From: Brevibacillus brevis NBRC 100599
GTDB taxonomy: Bacteria; Bacillota; Bacilli; Brevibacillales; Brevibacillaceae
Assembly: GCF_000010165.1 (NCBI RefSeq)
Contig: NC_012491.1
Coordinates: forward strand, 1,792,001 to 1,856,000
Direction of reading: 5' to 3'
Length of the DNA: 64,000 bases
Part shown: positions 14,558-22,757 of the stretch, piece after piece
Numbering within the stretch: the first letter of the stretch is position 1
Layout of the letters: every line of letters starts with the position of its first letter
The notes under the pieces: generated by a model
Databases searched by the model: none
What the model saw: only the letters and a program-made list of their open reading frames with translations
Told to the model about the DNA's origin: nothing
Translations under genes and position numbers: made by a program

Positions 14558-15745
14558 TTAACTCCTTGAAAAAATTCTGTACACGATCACTTCGTCATAC
14601 GAAAGAGGAATAATCTCTTCGGCCATGTATCCCCCCACGATTCTTTGCTGGACTTGCGGGGTGTTCGGTACACCGACACTAGAAGAAGCGATGTCCACAC
14701 GGTGTGTCGTGGCATTCGGATCGAGTGGGATTTCGAGGGCAAAGGTGGGTTTATCAACGGTGTAGCTTTTTACGTTTACGCCATTCACGAGCGCAGTCAA
14801 AACAATGGGCTTTGGCAATTTTGCAGGGGAGCCAGGGACTTTGCCCTTCAGTAACAACATTTGAGCCGGTGCAGATGGATCTGATTCGACAATCGCACGC
14901 AGGACAGGAGGCGCCCACAAGTCCATCCCCCGGTTCATGCTTGTAATTCTGGTTGTATTAGATGGAAAGGACTTATAGATCCTCAACAGGTCGAGTACAC
15001 CCATGCCTTTGTAGTGTGGGACGTACGATATCCAATGGCTGGGGATGGACGAATAATTTTTTGCTAATGATCGCAACACTTCAGGTACGCCGACAGAATG
15101 CCATTGTGTAGCTGATTTGCAGGTCGTGTGGATTCGGGCGTTTCCTAAGTAGTGAGGCACATAACCGATGGGATAAAATTTGGCGATGCGCATCCACAGG
15201 TCGTAATCCATGCAAAATTGCAATTTTTCATCCACGCCCCCCATATGCCTGAAAACGTGGGTCCTGATGAAAGCGGATGGCTGGCAAATCACGCAGCTCT
15301 GATACAGCTTCTTGGAATCAGCCTGTTCGGACGGGTAGGTGCTAGATACTTGACCGTACTCGTTCATCACTTGGCAATTGCCGTGAAGCATTCCCCAGCT
15401 CGGGTTGCTCGCAAAAGCGTGAACAGCCATCATGATGGCGCCGGGTACATAGGTATCGTCTGAATTCAGCCAGCCAATGATTTCCCCTCTTGCCATTGCC
15501 AGACCTTTGTTAAGCGCATGAGACTGTCCGCGATCCGGTTCGGAAATATAACGGAAGCGCGGATCTTTTTGTGCATATTCTTGCAAGATGGAGAGCGTAT
15601 CGTCAGTCGAGCCTCCATCTACCACGATATGCTCAAGGTTTGCATAGTCCTGGGTCAATATGCTATTTATCGTCTCACGAATAAACCGGCCTTGGTTAAA
15701 AGAGGGGGTAATGATACTCACTAATGGTTGCTGTGAGTGGGACAC
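14558..15745 (-). CDS. Family 2 glycosyltransferase with C-terminal accessory domain (copy 1)
   Basis: About 395 residues. The GT2 domain (1-~240) shows VSIITPSFNQGRFIRETI, EHIVVDGGSTDDT, DRGQSHALNKGLAMARGE and the DxD-type IIGWLNSDDTY. The C-terminal ~100 residues form a separate region (QMLLLKGKVPGS, then LPLSYDEVIVYRIF) also found in the paralogue at 26315-27550. The frame extends to ATG 15760, but that ATG abuts its purine-rich stretch; GTG 15745 has GGGAG 8 bases upstream and is preferred. It should add a sugar to a growing glycan in the cytosol. It sits 109 bases downstream of the methyltransferase gene, behind a terminator. Confidence 0.87.
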   Translation of the reverse strand: MSHSQQPLVSIITPSFNQGRFIRETINSILTQDYANLEHIVVDGGSTDDTLSILQEYAQKDPRFRYISEPDRGQSHALNKGLAMARGEIIGWLNSDDTYVPGAIMMAVHAFASNPSWGMLHGNCQVMNEYGQVSSTYPSEQADSKKLYQSCVICQPSAFIRTHVFRHMGGVDEKLQFCMDYDLWMRIAKFYPIGYVPHYLGNARIHTTCKSATQWHSVGVPEVLRSLAKNYSSIPSHWISYVPHYKGMGVLDLLRIYKSFPSNTTRITSMNRGMDLWAPPVLRAIVESDPSAPAQMLLLKGKVPGSPAKLPKPIVLTALVNGVNVKSYTVDKPTFALEIPLDPNATTHRVDIASSSVGVPNTPQVQQRIVGGYMAEEIIPLSYDEVIVYRIFSRS

Positions 15746-15811
15746 GAGATTCACTCCCATCTTTCCATCATAAAAAATGCATGCACTACCATCAGACTAT
15801 GATAGAACGGA

Positions 15812-15856
15812 AAATCGGGTACACAAGCATCGTCGATCTTGTGCACCCGATTTCAA
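15812..15856 (-). terminator. Terminator after the methyltransferase gene
   Basis: AAATCGGGTACACAAG (from 15813) pairs, with one mismatch, with CTTGTGCACCCGATTT around a 10-base loop; a short T run follows on the minus strand. Confidence 0.7.
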
Positions 15857-15868
15857 ATTCCCCGGATA

Positions 15869-16723
15869 TTACAGGTAGTCCGGAATGATCCCCGGATTGC
15901 GGAATATACGGAGTAACTCCGCGTGACAGTTCTGGTCGATCTCGCTACCAGGAATGGCTCTTGCCACGAGGCTGATGCGACCCGCATCGTAATTGTTTAT
16001 TTTGCCAGAGGGGATGGTCCTAACCGATTCAGGAATAACTTCAAACAACGTGCCTCGGAGCATCTCCTCAATGCAAAGTACGGATGGCAACCACCAAGTC
16101 GTATCGTCCTTATAAATCCGATTCATTTGTCCAGGAGCTCCGTTGTAGACCATGATGGACTGATTCGTATCCAGAATACAGGCAGTTTCCAACAAGAGGT
16201 GCCCACCTGGCTTAATCACGCTTCGGCATTGCGACAATGTCCACATCGGATCGCGCAGATGATAGAGCAGTCCAAGATGCTGGACGACATCAAATTGATT
16301 GTGCCGTATTTGTTGAGGGAATGGCAGTGGTTCTATAAAATCGTCCATCAGCAAAACTTGCAGCCCTTCCCATAGTTTGTAAGGGCTGGTATTGTACAGC
16401 GGCAAAACTTTGCTTTGCAGGATGTTCTTGCAAAACTCAAAATTCAAATAGAGCGGCTGCATACAATCCGTAGCCACGACAAGACTTGCCCCTCGCTGCT
16501 CCGCTTCAAAAGCCCACATACCGTCAAAACTAGCCAGATCAAGAACGCGTTTCCCCGAATATGGGATGTATTCTCTGGATTGTCTCGTCATATTCCATAT
16601 ATTTTCCAGAAGCGTAATCCCGGGAGTGACAATACCAGGTCGCAACTCGATTTTATGGTACCATCGTCGTTTGTTGATCTCATCGAGAATTTCCTGATCT
16701 GTCCAAAATCTTCCCATCGACAT
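15869..16723 (-). CDS. SAM-dependent methyltransferase, CmoB/DUF1698-like
   Basis: 284 residues from ATG 16723, 5 bases after GGAGG (ATG 16717 is also possible). Class I fold: motif I RVLDLASFDGMWAFEAEQRGA, the acidic residue in VVATDCMQPLY, then VVQHLGLLYHLRDPMWTLSQ and VIKPGGHLLLETACI. The LLYHLRDP / LLLET pattern is that of CmoB-like methyltransferases, which also includes sugar O-methyltransferases. Within a glycan locus and with no tRNA-modification neighbours, methylation of a sugar is more likely than of tRNA. It diverges from the glycosyltransferase at 16925 across about 200 bases. Confidence 0.83.
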   Translation of the reverse strand: MSMGRFWTDQEILDEINKRRWYHKIELRPGIVTPGITLLENIWNMTRQSREYIPYSGKRVLDLASFDGMWAFEAEQRGASLVVATDCMQPLYLNFEFCKNILQSKVLPLYNTSPYKLWEGLQVLLMDDFIEPLPFPQQIRHNQFDVVQHLGLLYHLRDPMWTLSQCRSVIKPGGHLLLETACILDTNQSIMVYNGAPGQMNRIYKDDTTWWLPSVLCIEEMLRGTLFEVIPESVRTIPSGKINNYDAGRISLVARAIPGSEIDQNCHAELLRIFRNPGIIPDYL

Positions 16724-16888
16724 GTCCCCCTCCACTGCAGAGTGCTTGCCCTATACGATATGTTCGGACCTTGCTGGGGGAAATGATATAAATGCATTAA
16801 TTTCGTCCTATTCACGTCTAAAGTTGCTTGGCAACAAGGAGGTTTTTGGAAAAAAGGCATATGCCCGTTTCTTGTTGTCTGTCACATA

Positions 16889-16897
16889 CATAAAGTA
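16889..16897 (+). promoter_or_regulatory. Candidate sporulation-type -10 element
   Basis: CATAAAGTA fits the sigma-E/K -10 consensus CATA-N3-TA and is ideally placed (start codon 28 bases downstream, AAAGGAGG between). No convincing -35 is seen. Confidence 0.3.
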
Positions 16898-16924
16898 TGG
16901 GGAGAAAAAGGAGGCGGAAAGAGT

Positions 16925-17770
16925 ATGCCCTTGCCCATCGTGATCATCCATCGGGGGGACGATGATTATCTCACATACAGCTTGCAGCAAGCGAAAAGAA
17001 GTAATCCCCATTCGCCTGTCTATCTGATAGGGAACGTGGGAAACAGAAGGTATGCCGTGAACGGCATCATTCATGAGATGATAGACGATTACATGCCTGC
17101 TGCTAGTGAAATGACGAGAGTCTATAAACATATTCATTTTATGCCCTATGAGTACAATCTGTTTTGTTTTCAAAGATGGTTTATTTTGTTGGCGTTTATG
17201 GAAAGGCATCAGATTCCGAAATGCTGTTATATCGATACGGATGTCATGCTGTTTACCGACGTGAACCATCCGCGCTTTGAAAACTTTACGATGGAATTCG
17301 TATGGACAAATTTCGTAGATAGGCAGAAGTTGGAACTATATTGTGAGTTCATGAAGTCTCATTTTGCCAATCCGATTGCATTCGCGCAAGTCGTTCAATA
17401 CACCATGCGGAGAAAGGAACACGTACGATTCAATCAACCTCTGATAACGGATATGGTGCTGGCCTTGCTCTTTCTTGAGCGGCTCAAGGGTTACCAAATC
17501 ACGAATGGCTTGTTTCATGATGGCATAATTGACGGGAATATTCAGCAGGCGACATCAATGGAAAATTTGTACGGCTATAAGAAAATTTACTCGATAAATG
17601 GTGTCCTGTGCTGCAAGGATAAGGCAACGTTGCGATATCTGCCGGTGTTTTCTCTTCATTTTCAAGGATATACGAAGCACCATATGAAGTTTTTCACGAC
17701 TCCCTATCTCCCCCAAGCCGGTTCTTACATTTTCGATTATATTTCTAACCGTTGGATTCAGTTTCTATAG
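16925..17770 (+). CDS. Putative GT-A glycosyltransferase, paralogue 1
   Basis: 281 residues, no membrane segment. It starts PLPIVIIHRGDDDYLTYSLQQA, with a Rossmann-like half, YEYNLFCFQRWFIL, and a clear DxD metal site in CCYIDTDVMLFTD (~104-116). The C-terminal half has SLHFQGYTKHHM. A second copy at 28692-29549 shares this architecture, including the same YEYNLFCFQRWFIL and SLHFQG motifs. I do not recognise a CAZy family, but the DxD, the fold and the neighbours support a glycosyltransferase. AGGAGGC lies about 9 bases before ATG. First gene of a rightward six-gene operon. Confidence 0.75.
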   Translation: MPLPIVIIHRGDDDYLTYSLQQAKRSNPHSPVYLIGNVGNRRYAVNGIIHEMIDDYMPAASEMTRVYKHIHFMPYEYNLFCFQRWFILLAFMERHQIPKCCYIDTDVMLFTDVNHPRFENFTMEFVWTNFVDRQKLELYCEFMKSHFANPIAFAQVVQYTMRRKEHVRFNQPLITDMVLALLFLERLKGYQITNGLFHDGIIDGNIQQATSMENLYGYKKIYSINGVLCCKDKATLRYLPVFSLHFQGYTKHHMKFFTTPYLPQAGSYIFDYISNRWIQFL

Positions 17771-17883
17771 GCTTCTATCATTCCTCGTGTTAGTTGACCA
17801 TTTTCATTGGACGATAGAGCATTGACTGCGACAGACGCATAAGATGGTGCATACAACACGCTAAACGGATCGAGGTGGCCTGA

Positions 17884-19287
17884 GTGAAACTGATATTACT
17901 ATCGGGTGGTTCAGGGAAAAGGCTGTGGCCGCTCTCCAATGATGTCAGGTCCAAACAGTTCTTGAAATTGATAGGCAATGCACATGCCCAACCAGAGGCG
18001 ATGGTTCAACGAGTATGGAGGCAGCTGGCCTCCCGCAATTGGTCGGAGCCTGTTTATATTTCAACAGGTCGCTCGCATGTTGATTTGCTTCAAAGCCAAC
18101 TAGGTGAAGACGTTCCTTTGATCGTGGAGCCGGAAAAAAGGGATACCTTCCCTGCCATTGCTTTAGCGGTAACCTATTTGTACTCTGCTTTGACAATGGA
18201 CCCGGATGAAGTCATCGCCATCATGCCTGTAGATCCATTCGTTGAGGACCGCTTTATGGACAGGATCAAGGAGCTAGAGAACGTCATCCTCAAATCTGGC
18301 GCGAATCTCGCATTAATCGGAGTGAAACCTACGTATCCATCTACGAAATACGGCTACATTGTTCCACAGCTAGAATCACAATCGGATCAGGGTAAAATAC
18401 CCCATGCCTATCAAAAAGTAAAAAGCTTCAAAGAAAAGCCGTCCCTTGAGCAAGCGCAGGATTTAGTAGAAAAGAAGGCCCTGTGGAATTGTGGAATTTT
18501 TGCTTTTCGATTGGGCTATCTGATTCGCGAATTGGAGCAAAAAGGATTGCCTACTGAATACAACCGCATGCTTGAGCAATATAGCCAAATGCCTGCCATC
18601 AGCTTTGACTATGAGATTGTAGAAAAGGCAGAGAAAGTAGTCGTTCTCCCGTATGAGGGAGCCTGGAAGGACCTAGGGACGTGGAATACACTCACGGAAG
18701 AAATGAGCAGGAATACAATTGGTAAGGTTTTGCTGGATGAGAGCTGCACCAATACGCACGTTATCAACGAATTGGACATCCCTATCGTGTCCATTGGTCT
18801 ATCGGATATGATCGTGGCGGCGAGTCCGGATGGCATCCTCGTTTCTTCCAAGGAACAAAGTCATATGGTCAAAAATTTGTCTTTGGATTGGACAAAGCGC
18901 CCAATGTATGAAGAGCGGCGCTGGGGTTGGTATCAGGTTATGCATTTTCAGAAAAATGAAGACGCGGGGGAAGTATTAACGAAACAAATCCATGTATACG
19001 CCGGGAAAAATTTGAGCTATCAGTACCATCACCACCGTAGCGAAGTATGGATCATCGTAGAGGGCAGCGGAGAGTTCATTTTGGATGATCAGCTGAGCCA
19101 GGTTGGACCAGGTGACGTATTGCAAATCCCGATAGGAGCCAAGCATGCAATCAAAGCTACGACCGAACTGGCATTCATCGAGGTGCAGATGGGCAGTCAG
19201 CTGGTAGAAGAAGATATCGTTCGACTTGGGATGACGTGGTCAGCGATTCTGGAGCAGATTAGGAAGCACGGTGATCCCAATGATTGA
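17884..19287 (+). CDS. manC: Mannose-1-phosphate guanylyltransferase / mannose-6-phosphate isomerase
   Basis: 467 residues, the bifunctional type II length. The N-terminal pyrophosphorylase shows the signature LLSGGSGKRLWPLS, then VEPEKRDTFPAIALA, AIMPVDPFV, GVKPTYPSTKYGYI, FKEKP and LWNCGIFAFR. The C-terminal cupin (~350-455) with YQYHHHRSEVWIIVEGSGEF and LQIPIGAKHAI is the isomerase part. It makes GDP-mannose from mannose-1-phosphate and GTP and can interconvert fructose-6-P and mannose-6-P. The GTG start has GAGGTGG upstream. It feeds Gmd (32424), Fcl and the Rmd-like enzyme. The next gene overlaps its stop. Confidence 0.94.
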   Translation: MKLILLSGGSGKRLWPLSNDVRSKQFLKLIGNAHAQPEAMVQRVWRQLASRNWSEPVYISTGRSHVDLLQSQLGEDVPLIVEPEKRDTFPAIALAVTYLYSALTMDPDEVIAIMPVDPFVEDRFMDRIKELENVILKSGANLALIGVKPTYPSTKYGYIVPQLESQSDQGKIPHAYQKVKSFKEKPSLEQAQDLVEKKALWNCGIFAFRLGYLIRELEQKGLPTEYNRMLEQYSQMPAISFDYEIVEKAEKVVVLPYEGAWKDLGTWNTLTEEMSRNTIGKVLLDESCTNTHVINELDIPIVSIGLSDMIVAASPDGILVSSKEQSHMVKNLSLDWTKRPMYEERRWGWYQVMHFQKNEDAGEVLTKQIHVYAGKNLSYQYHHHRSEVWIIVEGSGEFILDDQLSQVGPGDVLQIPIGAKHAIKATTELAFIEVQMGSQLVEEDIVRLGMTWSAILEQIRKHGDPND

Positions 19288-20371
19288 TCCTGCGTTCTGG
19301 CGAGACAAAAAAGTGTTGATCACAGGTCATACAGGCTTCAAAGGCGCATGGCTGTGCTTATGGCTGCATGACTTGGGGGCGAAGGTAACAGGGTATGCGC
19401 TGTCGCCGCCGACAAATCCGAGTATTTTTGAGTGCGCCCAAATCAGTTCATTGGTTGATTCAATCATTGATGATGTCAGATCGAAGGAAAGTGTTCAAAA
19501 AGCAATCAACCAAGCAAACCCGGATATCATCATTCACATGGCCGCTCAGCCGCTGGTGCGTTTATCGTATCAATATCCAGCGGAAACCTTCGAAATCAAT
19601 GTCATGGGTACGGTAAATGTACTCGAGGCGGCGAGAGTGGCTGTGCAAGACGGAATGAAAATCAAAGCAATTATCAATGTTACGACGGATAAGGTTTATG
19701 AAAATCGGGAGTGGGTGTGGGGATACCGCGAGCAGGATGTGCTGGGCGGCTATGATCCGTATTCCAACAGTAAAGCATGTTCGGAGCAAGTGACTGCTTC
19801 CTATCGCAATGCTTTTTTCCACCCCGACCAGTATCATCAGCATGGCGTCGCCGTTGCTACAGCGCGAGCAGGCAATGTGATAGGCGGTGGTGATTGGGCG
19901 ATGGATCGCTTGATACCGGATTGCCTAAGTGCCTTGATAAAGGGAGAGACCATCGTCATCCGAAATCCAAAAGCAATTCGACCGTGGCAGCACGTCCTGG
20001 AGCCCTTGAAGGGGTACTTGATGCTCGCTGAAAAAATGTGGGCGAATGGCAAGGATTACTCCGAGAGCTGGAATTTTGGTCCGAATGAGGAAGATGCCAG
20101 ATCGGTAGAGTGGATCGTCCGGCAATTGTGTGAGCGTTGGGGGGCTGGTGCTCGTTTTGAAGCAGAGCGAACCGAGCCACAATGGCACGAAGCCAAATAT
20201 TTAAAGCTGGACTGTTCCAAAGCCAAAGGCGTAATAGGCTGGAAGCCCAACTGGTCGCTCGAACAGACCTTGGACAGTATCATTTCTTGGCAGAAGGCTT
20301 ATCAGCGAAAGCAAGACGTAAGAGAGATTTGTTTGGCCCAAATCGCGGCGTATACCAATGAGGCCAAGTGA
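19280..20371 (+). CDS. rfbG: CDP-glucose 4,6-dehydratase
   Basis: About 363 residues. An extended SDR: NAD motif KVLITGHTGFKGAWLCLWL, the family marker PPTNPSIFECAQI, active-site NVTTDKVYENREWVWGY and the catalytic YDPYSNSKACSE (Tyr-x3-Lys), then ARAGNVIGGGDWAMDRLIPD, hallmark of RfbG. It converts CDP-glucose to CDP-4-keto-6-deoxyglucose. ATG 19280 overlaps the manC stop; GTG 19271 is an alternative. Next is the matching cytidylyltransferase, so the CDP branch starts here. Confidence 0.93.
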   Translation: MIDPAFWRDKKVLITGHTGFKGAWLCLWLHDLGAKVTGYALSPPTNPSIFECAQISSLVDSIIDDVRSKESVQKAINQANPDIIIHMAAQPLVRLSYQYPAETFEINVMGTVNVLEAARVAVQDGMKIKAIINVTTDKVYENREWVWGYREQDVLGGYDPYSNSKACSEQVTASYRNAFFHPDQYHQHGVAVATARAGNVIGGGDWAMDRLIPDCLSALIKGETIVIRNPKAIRPWQHVLEPLKGYLMLAEKMWANGKDYSESWNFGPNEEDARSVEWIVRQLCERWGAGARFEAERTEPQWHEAKYLKLDCSKAKGVIGWKPNWSLEQTLDSIISWQKAYQRKQDVREICLAQIAAYTNEAK

Positions 20372-20395
20372 ACAACAGAGGAAGGAGGGAAGCCA

Positions 20396-21175
20396 ATGAA
20401 AGTCGTCATCCTAGCAGGAGGGTATGGCACGCGCATTGGAGAAGAAACGCATCTTCGGCCGAAGCCGCTCATTGAAATCGGTGATTGGCCCATCATTTGT
20501 CATATCATGTCCATTTATTCCAAGTACGGTTTCCATGATTTCATCATCTGTCTCGGGTACAAAGGCTACATGATCAAGGAGTACTTTGCGCACTACTTCC
20601 TTCACCATTCTGATGTGACGTTTGATTTTCGTAACGACAATCAGGTCACTTTTCACAATCACAATGCTGCTCCGTGGCGAGTCACATTGATTGATACGGG
20701 GAAAGACACAGGGACAGGTGGAAGGGTGAAGCGGATACAGAAGTATGTGGGAGAAGATACATTCATGCTGACGTATGGAGATGGCCTATCCGACATTAAT
20801 ATTGAACAGCTGGTAAAATTTCATCGCACGCATAAAAAACTCGCAACGATCACTACGACTCAACCGCCAGGCAGATTCGGAGCATTGGATATTGCCAATG
20901 GGAACACCGTAACAGGATTCCAGGAGAAGCCAAAAGGGGACGGCGGATGGATCAATGCTGGTTTTTTTGTCATGGAGCCAGGCGTATTTGATTATATGGC
21001 AGGTGATGAGACGGTATTGGAAAAAGAGCCGTTGGAGGGCTTGGCCAAGGCGAATCAACTAATGGCCTTCAAGCATACCGGTTTTTGGCAGCCAATGGAT
21101 ACACTCCGGGATAAAAACTACTTGGAAGAACTGTGGAAATCCGGAAAGGCAGCATGGGCAACCAGCCGAACATAA
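20396..21175 (+). CDS. rfbF: Glucose-1-phosphate cytidylyltransferase
   Basis: 259 residues, the normal length. The nucleotidyltransferase signature VVILAGGYGTRIGEETHLRPKP is followed by IEIGDWPIICHIM, FIICLGYKGYMIKEYF, DTGKDTGTGGRVKR and TYGDGLSDI, all typical of RfbF. It makes CDP-glucose from glucose-1-phosphate and CTP, the substrate of RfbG encoded just upstream. GGAAGGAGGG precedes the ATG. The phosphomutase at 30464 can supply glucose-1-phosphate. Confidence 0.95.
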   Translation: MKVVILAGGYGTRIGEETHLRPKPLIEIGDWPIICHIMSIYSKYGFHDFIICLGYKGYMIKEYFAHYFLHHSDVTFDFRNDNQVTFHNHNAAPWRVTLIDTGKDTGTGGRVKRIQKYVGEDTFMLTYGDGLSDINIEQLVKFHRTHKKLATITTTQPPGRFGALDIANGNTVTGFQEKPKGDGGWINAGFFVMEPGVFDYMAGDETVLEKEPLEGLAKANQLMAFKHTGFWQPMDTLRDKNYLEELWKSGKAAWATSRT

Positions 21176-21188
21176 GGAGGAAGCAGGA

Positions 21189-21782
21189 GTGGGCGGATTA
21201 AACGAGAACAGTGAAGAAGTTTTTTCTCCGATCGGATACGGGGACATAACGATCGATTGTGGGGCAAATTATGGGGTCATTTCTCAAAAAATGGCGGATA
21301 AAGGCGCTCTCGTCTTTGCGTTTGAGCCGAATCCATACGTATTTGAGGAATTGAAAAAAAGGGTAGGCGCCTATCCCAATGTTATATGTATCAACAAAGC
21401 CGTTTGGCATAAAAACGATAAGCTACGTTTGCATTTGCACGAACATTACCATACGGATCCGGCAGGGTCTGCTTACGCCTCTTCCCTTTTGAACAATCAT
21501 CCTGTTACGAATCCCCATAAGTATGTAGAAGTAGAGGTCATTGATTTGACACAGTTCATCCAGATGCTCAATCGGCCGATCAAATTAATCAAAATAGATA
21601 TCGAGGGGGCAGAATTTGAACTGTTGGAAAAAATCGTAGAGCAAAATTTACACCTGCAAATCGAAAAAATCGTCGTAGAAAATCATGAATGGCTGATTGA
21701 AGGCTTGAAAACGAAAGCCGATCACTTTCGGAGGGTCATGCAAGAAAAACAAATTCACAACATCGACTTGAACTGGATATAA
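21189..21782 (+). CDS. FkbM-family methyltransferase
   Basis: 197 residues from GTG 21189 with AAGGAGG 8 bases upstream. FkbM-type class I fold: ITIDCGANYGVISQKMADKGA, VFAFEPNPYVFEELKKRV, INKAVWHKNDKLRLH, and the FkbM core LIKIDIEGAEFELLE followed by IVVENH. Family members O-methylate hydroxyls of sugars or polyketides. Located between the CDP-glucose genes and a reductase, it probably methylates a sugar of this glycan, before or after transfer. Shorter than typical FkbM proteins because the usual N-terminal extension is missing. Confidence 0.87.
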   Translation: MGGLNENSEEVFSPIGYGDITIDCGANYGVISQKMADKGALVFAFEPNPYVFEELKKRVGAYPNVICINKAVWHKNDKLRLHLHEHYHTDPAGSAYASSLLNNHPVTNPHKYVEVEVIDLTQFIQMLNRPIKLIKIDIEGAEFELLEKIVEQNLHLQIEKIVVENHEWLIEGLKTKADHFRRVMQEKQIHNIDLNWI

Positions 21783-21818
21783 GAAGATTGTAGAGCAGGT
21801 GAAGGGGAGCGATCCCGA

Positions 21819-22706
21819 ATGAAGATACTAGTGACCGGCGCGACAGGCTTTCTCGGAAGCCAGCTCGTAAAAGCGCTGCGATTGGACGGACATACTGTCA
21901 TCATCTTGAAAAGGAGTACTTCCGATTGCTCGCGTATCCAGGACATATTGCCTGATTTGATTACGTATGATGCGGATCGCGGTCAATGGGATGCTCCTTT
22001 TTTCGAGCAGGGGAGAATCGACGCAATCATCCATACGGCAACCTGTTATGGACGAAACAACGAGAGCATTACCACGATGGTAGATGCCAATGTGACCTTT
22101 CCGCTGAAGCTGCTGGATATGGCCATGCACTTTGGTACCCCTGTTTTTCTAAATACAGATACGTTTTCCAGTGCGCCCATCCGATTATCCAAACATCTGC
22201 AACCATACAATTTGACGAAGCGTAAGTTTCGAGAATGGGGAAAATGCCTAGCAGATACCTCTTCCCTACAATTCATCAACGTCAGGCTGGAGCATGTGTA
22301 TGGTCCTTATGACAATACGAATAAATTTGTGACTTCTGTCATCAAAAGCTGTCTCGAAAATCAACCTGAACTAAGGCTTACAGAAGGGAATCAAGCAAGA
22401 GACTTTATTTATGTGGAGGATGTTGTTTCTGCCTTCCGCGTGCTGTTGGCGCATGTTGCTCGTTTACCCGCGGGCTTTACGGAATACCAGGTAGGGACAG
22501 GTACGGCTACTTCGATACGAGAGTTTGTAGAACTGGTTCATCAGATGACGCAATCAAGCACGGTCTTGAAGTTCGGATCGATTGCGTATACTGATAGGGA
22601 AATCATGCATTCACATGCAGATACTCGACCGCTGCAAGCACTAGGGTGGAATCATCGAGTGAAGCTGGAGGATGGATTGAGAAAGGTAATGGCCACTTTC
22701 AAATAG
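21819..22706 (+). CDS. NAD(P)-dependent CDP-4-keto-6-deoxyhexose reductase (RfbJ-like)
   Basis: 295-residue extended SDR: MKILVTGATGFLGSQLVKAL, then HTATCYGR, FLNTDTFSSAP and the active-site YNLTKRKF (Tyr-x3-Lys), RLEHVYGPYDN and ARDFIYVEDVVSAF. Overall it resembles the 4-ketoreductases of CDP-sugar pathways such as CDP-abequose synthase. Adjacent RfbF and RfbG supply CDP-4-keto-6-deoxyglucose. No RfbH-type 3-dehydratase is in the window, so the likely product is a CDP-6-deoxyhexose (6-deoxyglucose or an epimer) rather than a 3,6-dideoxysugar. Start ATG with AGGTGAAGGGGAG upstream. Last gene of the rightward operon, ending at a strong terminator. Confidence 0.8.
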   Translation: MKILVTGATGFLGSQLVKALRLDGHTVIILKRSTSDCSRIQDILPDLITYDADRGQWDAPFFEQGRIDAIIHTATCYGRNNESITTMVDANVTFPLKLLDMAMHFGTPVFLNTDTFSSAPIRLSKHLQPYNLTKRKFREWGKCLADTSSLQFINVRLEHVYGPYDNTNKFVTSVIKSCLENQPELRLTEGNQARDFIYVEDVVSAFRVLLAHVARLPAGFTEYQVGTGTATSIREFVELVHQMTQSSTVLKFGSIAYTDREIMHSHADTRPLQALGWNHRVKLEDGLRKVMATFK

Positions 22707-22715
22707 CAACGCAAC

Positions 22716-22748
22716 AAAAAACATGGCGAGCATACAGCCATGTTTTTT
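22716..22748. terminator. Bidirectional terminator between the two glycan operons
   Basis: AAAAAACATGGC and GCCATGTTTTTT form a perfect 12-bp arm hairpin with a 9-base loop. A-run and T-run make it work for the operons converging from both sides. Confidence 0.9.
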
Positions 22749-22757
22749 CATGTGCGT

